Assembly: GCF_001039355.2 (NCBI RefSeq)
Contig: NW_019775636.1
Coordinates: 137,802 to 201,801, forward strand
Direction: 5' to 3'
Length of the DNA stretch: 64,000 nt
Origin: Lingula anatina
Taxonomy: Eukaryota > Brachiopoda > Lingulata > Lingulida > Lingulidae
The notes below the pieces were generated by a model. It saw only the letters and a list, made by a program, of their open reading frames with translations, was not told the origin of the DNA and made no database searches. Shown here piece by piece: positions 20,701-31,799 of this stretch (its first letter is position 1; each line of letters starts with the position of its first letter). The translations under genes and the position numbers were made by a program.

Positions 20701-23600
20701 AAACTATTTCAACTGTAGGGTTTATCTCACTCTACATAGCATATATTGGAAACTCACATCTGTTGGAAAATCACGCTGCATTTCAATATATATATAAATA
20801 CATGTACATTACATTACTAAATCACATTTCATATGATATTTCAATACCCCCTCCCCCCAAAAAAAAAAGTTCCATGTGCTACATATACCCACTGTGAAGC
20901 TTAAGAAAAGTTTCTTTCTGCAGGGGTCATGCCAAAAATAGACCCAAATCTGTCAGTCCTGCAATAGAACGTGACAGGCAGACCCAAACAACAAAGTGCG
21001 GTTACCAACTGAATGTTATGGGTACTTTCAAGCTGTTTTATGGAAAGGGTGGATATTGTATCTACGGTATAACCTCTGTTCAATTTCTGGCGTTTCTTAA
21101 TTGGTGTTGGTCGTTTACTAGACTGAGTGCGTTGTTGGTTTGTAAGGTTTGTATACATTTTACGAGGAACTGGTCATTCAGTCTGTCGTAAGATGAAAGT
21201 GAAAAAAAAGGAATAAAAAGGACAGGAGAGTTGTATCTTTTAGACGGCTTCGTTCAACAAAGGACACTTTATGGCTTCATGTTTGTCATTAACTGAATAC
21301 AACCAAATGCCGTTAGATCGTCTGTGCATGCTCCAACACTGATTAGGAAAAATATATATACATGTATGACATACTCATTTGTTTTCATTTGACACGCTTG
21401 TCAACGACTATTAATACACAACATATTTAAGCTTTAAATGAAGTGCATTTTCACCATTAATTTATGTAATTGATGGAATAAATAGCGCGGAAATCTTATT
21501 TTAAAACAAAAAGGAGAGGGGTGGATTGGACTGATGGGAATTCAATAGTTATCAAGATAATGTAATTGTTTACAGTGCCGTGTGTGAAAGAATGGATCGA
21601 AACAGAATGATAAGCACATAAACAAAGATGAATTAGTAAATTAGAAAGAGTGAATAGATCAATGAAAAGTTGATACACAGGTAGAGAGTTTGATGATAAA
21701 ATAAGTGAATAAATAAAGCGGTCTGTTTTAAAACTCCATGTATACAAAATGTGGACGCTCTGTATAAAATTGTCGTTGTCAAGACGTCCCTTGCATTGAT
21801 TCCATACCGTCGATTCTTTTTACGCATAAACGATGTGATGACGTATGTTAATCAGTCTTCGATTACTTCTGTTTAATGACCATTGCTACTACAGACGCCA
21901 AATGACACTTTAAGTTTTCGTTTCTGTCATGAAATGAAGTCGCACAAGAGCTCTAGTTGTATTCAATAGACGCATCAACGAAAGGAGACTGGCGTCAGGG
22001 AAAGCAGAAAAAAATTATGTAATCCACTGTCTTTTTATCAGGCATAACCTCAGAAGTAAGTATTATTCACGACTCCCGTCTTCCAATTGTTATCATTAAA
22101 ATGAAATATGTTTTGACGAACTCGATAGAACACACAATGGTATTTCTGTCGGGAAATGGAATCTTACTTGGTACTCTTTTTGCTGTTTTTGTGTGGGATT
22201 CTGATTTTATATTTGATCAAAAGTAATACAAGTAATCAAAGGTATTTACATTATTCATTCGTCAAATTGATTCAGTCTTAGAACTGATTCAACAGCCGGC
22301 GAAATAAAGCCTTTTCCATGGTGTTATCTGATATGTGATTGGATGATTGAAAGGCAAGTGGTATCTTTAGGTAGACCTAACTTTACAGCATCCCGCAAAA
22401 TCGCACCTCATTGGGATTTAAAAATGTGTTCACACAATAGATAGGTCTTAGCGTTAAACCCGTTATGCAGTGAGTAAATTGGGTAGGTACAGACGAATAA
22501 TGTTCTATAATCCAGTGCATATAAGTATCAAGATTTAAGATACCGAATCCGATTATTCTTTTCGTGGCACGCTTCATAAAATTAAGTAAGAACGACTGTG
22601 CGACAAAAATTCATACCACAGTATGAAGTCTGGCTTTACTCAAGATAAGTAACGATGTGTGCAAGTTCATAGCAATATTGCTATTGTAATTGTTTAAAGA
22701 AAAGAGACATAGCAAAATTACAAAGGACAATAATACATCATTTGATCCAGAACTGAAGTAGAACAGAGCAGTTTTAAAATCGAGACCAGATTTCTGACCA
22801 AAAGTTCCTATGTGAAAGCGGCCCTTTTATCTTGGCCATGGGGAAATTGGGGCATGAGCTCTTCAGTTAGCTTCCCGAAGGAAACAGTATATCCCTTTTG
22901 TGCATGTTCATCAAAAAATAACGTACGATGTCCATTAGATAAGTGAAATGATGAACGCTCACGCCTGCACGCGCTCGTTTACACACCCAAACACCCAAAA
23001 ACTATCAGTATCTACATGTAATGGTTTACTCTAAGACATATCAACATTGTATATGTCAGCCATTTCGCACAATAGCATATCATAAATGGAAACAACCGAG
23101 AGATTTAAAACGTACGTTGAGAGCACTACTGGGCTCCAATCACAACTGTTTATACCACAGTGTATAACTGACAAACAGATCGCAACATGAACAAAAAAGT
23201 GTTTGAGAATTTTTTCTTTTAGCTTTTTTTACATTGTTGTCTCCTTTTAAACGTGAGATTCCATAACAATGGATCATTTTCAGTGGGCTGACAGACGACA
23301 CGTCTTTGATTCAGGGTGCACCGCATCGACCTTTTTGCGCCATTATATCTTTGGCAAAAAAATACCCATTACCGAGGCCCGCTCTCATAAAACATTATCC
23401 GAATTGATATCGTGTCATTTGGGTTGACTTTATGGTGATTGGGAAATATATTTATCATCTAGTCTGGCCAAAGAGCTATTTGACTTGATATCATTATCTA
23501 GTCAGTGAATTGAACTATGCATCTTGAAAAGATGAAACTACGGAAATGCCTTCATTGCGGGCAGTTTAAGAGGAACTCTCACTCCATTTCCTTTAACCGT
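17713..23600. other. 5' flank of the receptor and intergenic sequence
   Basis: No gene recognised. The first 1 kb should contain leader and promoter. A GC-richer block near 19990-20135 is preceded on the minus strand by a good acceptor (TTTCATTTTGTACAG, about 20149-20135) and could be a 5' untranslated exon. ORFs here are short and domain-free. Confidence 0.35.
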
Positions 23601-23639
23601 TCTAAGCTCTCTCCTTCTTCACAACTCTATTTCTTTCTC

Positions 23640-23685
23640 TCCCTCCCCTTTCTCTCTCTCTCTCTCTATCACCCCCAACTCTCTC
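23640..23685 (+). repeat. CT-rich low-complexity tract
   Basis: Mostly TCTC with CCC interruptions. The overlapping ORF is a translation artefact. Confidence 0.85.
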
Positions 23686-24432
23686 TTCCTGCCAAGGTCA
23701 GACAAGATCACTCCCTAACACCATTACATAGTCCCTAAATTGCCAAATCCATCGCGGAATCAACCATAACGACCAGACAAATTACAACTTACAATCCTGC
23801 GATGGAAAATGTTTTCTGATTGAAAGGCAATTTAACGATGTTTAATGCGTCAAAGCTATAACGAGGAGACCAATGCGGGTTGGATGAAAAGTGTCGTTAC
23901 TACGACAGCAAGACAATTGTAGTTGAAGTAATTGGAGTCGGTATGAGAGACCGCTGCCGCCTGGGATTAAATTACTTCATTGTTTATAGTGTAATTGAGG
24001 GAGACATATCCATTTTGATAGCAAAACCAATTACAGAATCGTCCGGAGTTGGAGATGTACCATCAACAGAAGAAACCCTATAAGCCATTATAGTAATAAT
24101 AGTATGTCTTTAATCAAGCCACTGAAAGATAAATATTATTACATATTTCTGATCGTATTGTTTCAAGAATCAATCATCTCCTTTGCAAAAATTAAGGATA
24201 TTTTATTCACCATGTCATTGTAAGATAGCGATTAGTGCACCGACAACAAAATGCCACCACGATGTTTTCTATAATAATACGTAATTTCAGAGAATACGAT
24301 CATGAAATGGGGAAAATGTTGTTGCTGCTGGTTGAAACAAAAATATTATTTGACCATTTCATGATTCCAACCAGGAAACAGCCGAGAAATGGCGGGCTCC
24401 AGATTTTGCTATGGGACTGTATGTGTGTGTGT

Positions 24433-24434
<2 letters not shown>

Positions 24435-24466
<32 letters not shown>
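24435..24466 (+). repeat. Run of 32 G preceded by (TG)n
   Basis: A pure G homopolymer, long enough for several overlapping G-quadruplex solutions. Its length may be an assembly estimate. Confidence 0.9.
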
Positions 24467-24467
<1 letters not shown>

Positions 24468-25266
24468 GGAGGACACAAGGATGGAAAAAAATAACTTAAG
24501 AAAAGTTTTTCGAGTACTGTGGCATAGATGTATTAAAGGAGCAAGGATATTATATTTTCTTGTTTTTGTAGGTAAAAGACGAAGAAGAGGGACACAATCG
24601 AAGATAAGAAATTAGCAGGTGCCCGCATTACCCCGAAACTCACGATTGGCTACTCTTCTACAGTACAACAGTGAAGAGTATTCAGCATGTTGAACAAATA
24701 TTACAGCAGGTTTCACAGTGCACACGTTTAACTCAAACTTAATATGAAAAATAACTGCGCACATATATTGCTATATCCTTCTTTAAAAAGTCAAAACGTA
24801 ACAAGTATTGAATTTGATCTTATAAGCCGTGGAAAGATACATGTTTCTTTGTCGGGATAAACAGCACATGTGCGTCTAAGAACTGCTACAGTTTTCGGTA
24901 AACACGCTCAGAAAGTGTTGAACACATTTCAAGGGTCAACGCCATCTTCAGTGCAAAAGTAGCACTAACCTTTGCAAGAGCCACTCCTAGCTAGCCGCAC
25001 TGGTACCTTACCCGGCGGGCATTTTAATAATCATTGCAGATGTGGATTACATATATCATCAAACTCGACGTAATTGGTTATTTCTACTGAATTAGGCACA
25101 CCGGGCGGGGAATTAGTCAAGGGGATAATTCTGCATTTTGACAAGCCCTCCTTTGCCACGGGCCAGGATTGATCTTTTCAAACACGTTGCTGTTGAAATG
25201 ATGGAAACTCTCTGAAAGCTCTGAACCGAATGACAGCTGCCCTTGTTCACCTGGTTACAAGGAAGT

Positions 25267-25267
25267 G

Positions 25268-25301
<34 letters not shown>

Positions 25302-25309
25302 AAGAGACC
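25267..25309 (+). repeat. (GA)n microsatellite with AAAG interruptions
   Basis: Purine array of about 43 bp. Confidence 0.95.
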
Positions 25310-25728
25310 ATAACCTAGTGACGGGAGGCTGTGACCAAGTTCAAAATCCCCACAATTTGAGACATAAGAAACCACACCTTCTTTCAGTCATACATACGCT
25401 GACATACATAGACACACATACGCTGGTGTACCTTGCCCATAAAGTAAAAAGAAGAAAAAAATAACAGAGCTAATCCGGTGCGTGATATAGATAAGAACAC
25501 CCCTATACATTTGCTACTCAAGACCCCATAGCTATATATAATTAATATTCTTGACCATCAATGACGAGCTTTTCCTACTGTACGCGAACCACTGTTTTTG
25601 AAAGAAAGAAAGTTCTTGGTTTCGGAGAGAACGTCAAAAGATTTAGCCTTGAGCACAAACAGGCCCTGGCTTGATATAAAAATACTCTTAATGTAGTTTT
25701 GTGCCCCCAGGGTGTATCTTTGGATGGT

Positions 25729-25761
25729 TGCTGTGTGTGTGTGTGTGGGGGGGGGGGGGGG
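25729..25761 (+). repeat. (TG)n followed by a G run
   Basis: Same architecture (TG then poly-G) as at 24421-24466, 1.3 kb away. The overlapping proline-rich minus ORF is an artefact. Confidence 0.9.
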
Positions 25762-27295
25762 TCCCGCACTGAAAAACTGAAAAAAAGCAAACCAAGAAGA
25801 GGTAAAAACAAATGGTGATACCTCAATCATAAAAAGTCTGAGAGATGCACCACTTCTAATGCAGATGTGTCCCTCAATATCGAGAAAAATAAAAATATGT
25901 AACCGGGTAACTGCAACAATAAACAAACGGAAGCCATAGCATAAACGCACACTGAACCGTAAGTGTTATTGCAAGCGCAGTTCATTCAAGGCGAGGCATC
26001 AGTGTAGATGCAGTTCATTTCCCGGAGCCTAATGAGGGTCATTCGTCCGCCTGTAGAGTGGCAATCGGATTGCCAACAGATTATCCAAATTCCAGGTAAT
26101 TGACAGTTCTGGCGGGTCTTGATGAATTACATTAATATTGCATTCTGGTTCTTTAAAAATCGCTTTCCGTTTAGGAAATCACGAAAAGTGAAGACGCGGT
26201 CACCCCCTGCTGAATCAATAAAATATTTTTTGGGAGCAAATTGCCCAATTATACTTTAAAGCGACACGTTAGGCTTTGTCCACTCTTGGGGGTCGCCCCA
26301 TAACGCACACATGTTATACTTTTTATCGGAAGTGACGTGCAATTAACTTGGCATGGGTCTCTTTATCTCTCCAAGTTCCAGGCTCTCCATTTTTGACCAA
26401 ATAAAGCATATGATAAGGCAATAAGTTTTAAAAACTAAGCCTATCAACTACTTTATATTTTTTGCCGTTTATTGCATGTTGTTAAAATCTGAACTTCTCA
26501 AGTAAGCCTCCTCACACGAACACAAAAGCACACGCACACGCATGTAACCCTGTGTGCACACCGACAGTGTGAAAACAACAAGTACATCATTGCGCGTGGG
26601 AGGCGATGATATTAATAAGTATAACAAGATGCACCGATGATGTGATCCGGTACGCTCTCTCTATTCTCGGGATTTCGATCTTCTACTCATATTTGTACCT
26701 CTGACAGTGACACAGTGCAGTCATCCATGCGCTTTGGTCACACTCTGATATTGGTGTCATAGTATCAGTAGCCTAAACCAAGTTAAAGGCTGTGTCACGC
26801 CTGGCGAAATAGAGGTACGCATGACACACGTATGTAAAATCAATCATACGCAAAACTTTCAGTGAATTTTGAGCGTATGAATCATTTAAGCTGCGTATGA
26901 AAGTAATTTTGAACATGATCAAAACATTTAGCTCCCTCTGCGTATGAGGAAGAACACTGGTCAACTTTTGCTTGCGTACTGGAGATGTACACGACGTAAT
27001 ACGTGACAGTACTTTAAATGGAATATTATTTACAACTGTATGGCGGTTGGCATAACAAAACGCCTGCACTGATCCTTTACACATTCATTAAAATAACAGA
27101 CGTTCAAATTTGGCGCAACAAAAGTCAACAATTTTCCAAGGTGGATCTAATAGGTATTTAAAACGGTTGCTTGAAAAATACAATCCCATAATGATAGTGG
27201 TTGATTAAATTTTTACCATACAGGTACCCGTATCAAATAATGAGTCAGGGCATGATCTCATAGTCCTGCATTCTTTATTATGGACGAAACTCCCG

Positions 27296-27325
27296 TTACG
27301 TCATATCGATCGATCCGCCATTTTG
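27296..27325. promoter_or_regulatory. Possible promoter module: TTACGTCA plus CCGCCATTTTG
   Basis: A CRE variant (27296-27303) lies 11 bp from a YY1-like CCGCCATTTTG (27315-27325), flanking ATCGATCGAT. Such pairs are common in animal housekeeping promoters. No coding exon next to it is recognised. Confidence 0.25.
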
Positions 27326-27840
27326 TTTACCCTCTAGTTGACACCGTACTATTAAAGTCTCAGCAATAATGTTATATTACTTAGAGAATTGAATACGACT
27401 CTTGAAGATAAACCTGAATTAAATGGTATCTACCTTCAAACTCTTCAAATAGAATGTGTATTGCAAATATTAAATAAAGAAACGTATTTAGCAAGAGTAT
27501 AACTACCTTGAAACGTGTATAAATTACTAGTGCCAATTTTTTTAACAACACAAATAAAATACGCGGAAAAATTATTAAATAATAAAAAACTGGAGGTAAG
27601 CAGGAAGTAAACTGTATATGCAAATATCATTTTTAAGAAATTATGTAACGAACCGCTATGGTATTTCTTTAGGTTACCCTATTTGAAACACTGTGGTGGT
27701 ATTTGGTCGGGGTTTAGTCCTATTTGACATAAAATAAAGTATTTTAATTTATTACTGCATGAACCTCACTAAATTTGTCAAATTTAACAGTAAGCACTCC
27801 CTTACTATCTTTATTTATTTTTTAAATCTATGACATAAAA

Positions 27841-27925
27841 TGTTTTATTATTATCATTATTATTATTATTTCATTATCATTGTTATAACAATACTAAAAA
27901 TCATAGCAATAATAACAACAACAAC

Positions 27926-27957
<32 letters not shown>
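27841..27957. repeat. (ATT)n then (AAT)n trinucleotide arrays, imperfect foldback
   Basis: TTATTATTATC on the left and AATAATAAT on the right flank about 40 bp of ordinary sequence. The two halves can pair. Confidence 0.9.
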
Positions 27958-27958
<1 letters not shown>

Positions 27959-28911
27959 GGTAGTTGAACTCCTTATTGTTGAGAAGCAATCATATCTAAC
28001 AGAGTCGAGCAGAGGAGAATCGTTAAAATAACAAAACACCTGGGGCATTTCAACGTGACGTCACTCACTTCTCCGTGACTGCTATAGAGGGCAGCAGTAT
28101 ACGTTGTGAACCATGCAGCTGTCTGCGTTCTTCTTTAAATTTGAGACAGACCACTTTGGCGTTTTCATTATACATGCATAGCTGTTTTTTGTCTGTAATA
28201 CACATATCCTGCTTACTCCTACCATCTAATGCTAAGTTTTGTTCTTGATTTCTGCTCTATTTGATTTCACAGGTTTGGCATTATAAGGTATTATGACAAG
28301 TGCCTGGGGGTACTACACCAGAGGTCAGTTCCACACGTCCGTTCTCTTTTGACCCCCTGGAGTTTCTGAAACATTCCATCTAGCTTGGGACGGATGAGTG
28401 AGAGGCGCACGTCAATGAAATTAACATTGTAAAGAATCACAACAACAAAATTAATTTATATCAAGGTACACGTAGATTATAGTTACATGTAAGAGTCTAT
28501 GTGGGGTCTAGAACAATGTTAAATGTGTGGTTACAGAATTGCATACTTACAGAGTTGAAAAAAAAAACATAAAGTGATTGGCAACTAATTTTTGTGGTCC
28601 ACAAGTAAACTCTTTTTTCTCGTCTTTGAATGTAGTTACGAATGGCGTTCGGAGAAAATAAACATACTGTACTAGATCTTTGCAGGTGTTCCATCGATCA
28701 GTGATCTTTTGGCAATAAACGGTGTGCAAAGCCTAGAATTTTACACGTGTTGCAATTAACAAGAAAGCCACATTGCCTTTCGTGATTATTTTCTGTAATG
28801 AAGCGTGAGACAAAGCGGTTGGACGTGAGGATATGAGGCAAGCTGTGTAGTAAAGAGTCTTCTGCTCAGCCTGCAATAGTCGAATCATAAGATTCATCCT
28901 TTTCCGATTCT

Positions 28912-28933
28912 CTCTCTCTCTCTCTCTCTCTCG
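28912..28933 (+). repeat. (TC)n microsatellite
   Basis: Pure CT array of about 22 bp. Confidence 0.95.
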
Positions 28934-29190
28934 CACAAGCGTATAACGAGCGAAACGAGAAAAAAAAATGCAACATGTTCCATTCCTAAGGCTTGTGTGC
29001 TACTTCTTATGGTAAATACTCGTACTACTGTTTCATTTTTGGCTTCACCTCGCCTGAGTATTTTTTCTTTCCAAGAGTACCCCCAGAACACACAAACACA
29101 CATAATCACCCACACCCACACATGCACACATTTTAACAAAAATCCTGGATCCACCAGATAATGATGGCCAGTGAATGGCGATACCATTGC

Positions 29191-29533
29191 TTAAAGGGAT
29201 AATAACTCTTCGTACGATATCTATATTTCACAATAAAAACATTGGGAACAACTCATAGAAATATAATAAATTCTGTTTTACCACAAAAACGGCAAATATA
29301 GCTATTATTCTGATATCTGAACTTGTCTTCAGATCACGTGACCTCCACTGATGGCTGTACTCTGTTATAATCTCTTAAGAGATTTTAACAAAAAACAAAC
29401 TTTTTAGAAAAAAACAGGGACTAACTTTGAATGTAAAAATGGATTTATTAACCATTGGTAAGTATGGGAAAATTGTTGTTTACTCCTGGAAAATTCATTT
29501 TTTGGCCAAAACGAAGAGTTATTATACCTTTAA
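29191..29533. mobile_element. MITE with TTAA target-site duplication (piggyBac-like ends)
   Basis: The left end at 29191 reads TTAAAGGGATAATAACTC, and the right end at 29533 read in reverse is TTAAAGGTATAATAACTC. The inverted match continues through CTTCGT, about 23 bp with one mismatch including TTAA. TTAA on both outer edges fits the fixed target duplication of the piggyBac superfamily. The interior (about 300 bp) is AT-rich with no ORF, so it is non-autonomous. Confidence 0.8.
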
Positions 29534-31425
29534 TCTAATACTGCTTTTTTCATAATGTTACGACCATCCCAAGACTTTAATCGGCACCTTCCAACTATTA
29601 TATCTGATTATTTACATCCACCCTTCGCTATCCTGTAGTGCTACAATTAAAGCACATATGAAGCACTGAAACAGAGATAAATTAATCAAGTTTTGGTCAC
29701 ATGAAGTTGAGAACACATTTATTCCCAAAAATGTCTACAAAGTGAGCTTTTTATGTTTTGGTTTTTTGGGTCTCTGTCGAACATGGCCGATCCCGTAAGG
29801 TCATTGGGTATGAATGTTAATCCGTTCTCCGGCAGCATGCTGTTCTAATTATTGCCTTCCGGAACATCAGTAGATCAAAGAACAGATTAATAAGTGCTCG
29901 CTGGCTTCCCACTCCAAAATGTCAAATCATCCTAACCCGTAGAGCTATATGTTGTTACCTAGCACCTTATTGTACATGTATTTGTAAACTACATTGTACA
30001 AGCTGCCGGTATATGTGTCCTACTGCGGCGTGTACAGCTTAAAAATTTTTGTCAAGTTCATTTCGTTTTCTGGCGACGCTGTCTTATAATCCTATGTATC
30101 CTGATATAGCAACAATATAAAGGGAGAGTGATTTTCTTCTCCAAAGCCCCATCCCATTATCCTCCATTCTTCCAATCCTCCATCCCCACATCCTGCATGC
30201 CACTGAACACACATCATACTATGACAACAGTAACTGAAACGTCTTGCTTTCACCAACTAATTGTAGATATTTATGAGTGGAATGTACATTCTTACCTGTC
30301 AGAGCCATCTCTCAACACACCTGGACATTAGCATGCCTACCATGTTCAAAGAGAGCTCTTGGAATATGTATAACCTTTAAAGTACGCATGCGGGCGTAAG
30401 CTTAAGGATAAGCCGTGGTGACGTCACACTGTTTCCTAGAATTACGTAACTGTCAAAGTGTGTCCATAGGTCATTGTATCGATTGTAAGCGGCACACAAA
30501 GGTACTTCCACTGCTATCTTACAAGCGCAATAATCATTTCAACAAATGACCATTACACCCGAATCTATTTGGTATCTTTTCATTATTAGTACGTACTTTC
30601 TGACTCGAGGCCAACGCATTTCCCGAAAATATTAAGGCAGTATTTTTATATGTTACTGACAAAACATTATTTTTGATCCTGAGAAAATAACTTACCTATT
30701 CTGTTCAAATTTAATGAATAATTACTGTATATCAACCTTGAATTTAATCTGTTAAGACAGTCGTGGAGCCGGTTTCAATTACAGCGATTTTTATGATCCA
30801 TCAGGGAATTACGCTATACGTCAGAACCTGTTTTCTACTTGTTTAATTAGACGTGGATTAATGTTCTCAGAGAGCTCGCGGACATCCTCTGTCGTCAGGT
30901 ATTTATTAGAGATTCCAGAAATCACGCCACACTCTTCCGGTGTATGCAGAAGAGATGACCAGTGAACGGCAAGGGGGCGGGGAAAGGCTTGCTAGGAGAG
31001 AGAGAGAGAGAGATGATAAAATTCAAGATTAAAGCTTACATGTCTACCATTCTACACCATACACGATATATATTTTGATCAATTGTTTAACCACGTTTAA
31101 TTTATTCATTATTTTGATAAACAAAATCTGAATATGAGAATACTAGAATATCACTCTCCTCATATTTTAATCTCAAAACAAACAAACATACAAAAATTCA
31201 ATAATAGTTTCTTCTATTTCTGACTTCAGAGAATATTATTCCACTATCGCACAACAAGACTGTTGAAACCTTTCAAAACAGGATATTATGCGGTTTTTTA
31301 TAGAGTGCAATGAACTAGATAACGTTTCCATCTATTAGATTCAAACAAGCACTGTTCTTTTGCCTGTGATTGCAGCAAACATTCCCCCCCTTCTCTGGAA
31401 CTAATTTGCTTGCAACTCAACCAAA
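29534..31425. other. Intergenic, no gene recognised
   Basis: Contains one TGACGTCA (30419-30426) and a short (GA)n at 30999-31013. No coding signal. Confidence 0.35.
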
Positions 31426-31430
31426 AAGGA

Positions 31431-31481
31431 CTTCCGCCGCCATTTCAAGAACCGGAAGTGAGACAGCGTAACCCTGGTGAC
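31431..31481. promoter_or_regulatory. Promoter-like cluster: ETS, YY1, ETS, X-box-like
   Basis: In 51 bp: CTTCCG (ETS on minus strand) joined to CCGCCATTTC (YY1-like) at 31431-31446, ACCGGAAGTG (canonical GABP/ETS) at 31451-31460, and GTAACCCTGGTGAC (RFX X-box-like imperfect palindrome) at 31468-31481. This combination is typical of TATA-less promoters. A GACTTCAG|GTAAGA donor on the minus strand near 31566 may belong to a leader exon. No associated coding sequence is recognised. Confidence 0.4.
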
Positions 31482-31643
31482 GCGTGTCTGGTTTCCTGAT
31501 TCTGGTGGCGCAGTGTCACGTAAAACAAGCCACGTTGCTTGGGGATAAGTTGGTGCTCTTACCTGAAGTCACGCATAGAGATTTAGAGTTTGACAGACAA
31601 GTGCGTCATCTCAACTCAAGTGACTGTTCCTACCAAACGACCG

Positions 31644-31786
31644 GTGTGACAGAAGTGATAGTCCTAGGAATGGAAGTCCGGGGTCCCATAGTACAGGTTG
31701 GGGTTGGTAGGAGTGTTGGTTAAGTAATTGAGACGAATGTCACCTGTACAAATTAATGGGAAACGGACTACGATTCCTAGCGTACT
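31644..31786 (+). mobile_element. MITE family 1, copy 1 (right end truncated)
   Basis: Begins GTGTGACAGAAGTGATAGTCC. It shares the internal GTCCGGGGTCCCATA, GGTTGGGGTTGGTAGGAGTGTT and ACGAATGTCACCTGTAC blocks with copies at 55021, 61157 and 63735. The right end stops after GATTCCTAG without the terminal inverted repeat. Confidence 0.75.
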
Positions 31787-31799
31787 AGTTGTTATAAAG

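Larger units (their letters stand above)
23700..27290. other. Intergenic, no gene recognised
   Basis: Several unique blocks (23860-24080, 24990-25240, 26030-26160) are less AT-rich and dense in homeodomain (TAATTA/ATTA), E-box and TTGATC-like words, as in conserved non-coding elements. This is impression only. A GCGTATGA word recurs near 26876, 26891 and 26939, with its complement at 26843. Confidence 0.3.
27340..29190. other. Intergenic, no gene recognised
   Basis: Only the two simple repeats listed separately and a single TGACGTCA at 28056-28063. ORFs are short and domain-free. Confidence 0.35.

Noticed and set aside
24235-24615. Glycine-run ORF of 126 codons
   Set aside because: Depends on the 32-G homopolymer.
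24880-24950. Minus-strand ATG in a GAAGATGGCG context (YY1/Kozak-like) opening 19 codons
   Set aside because: Ends in TAG without a usable donor and shows no homology. A lone motif is too weak.
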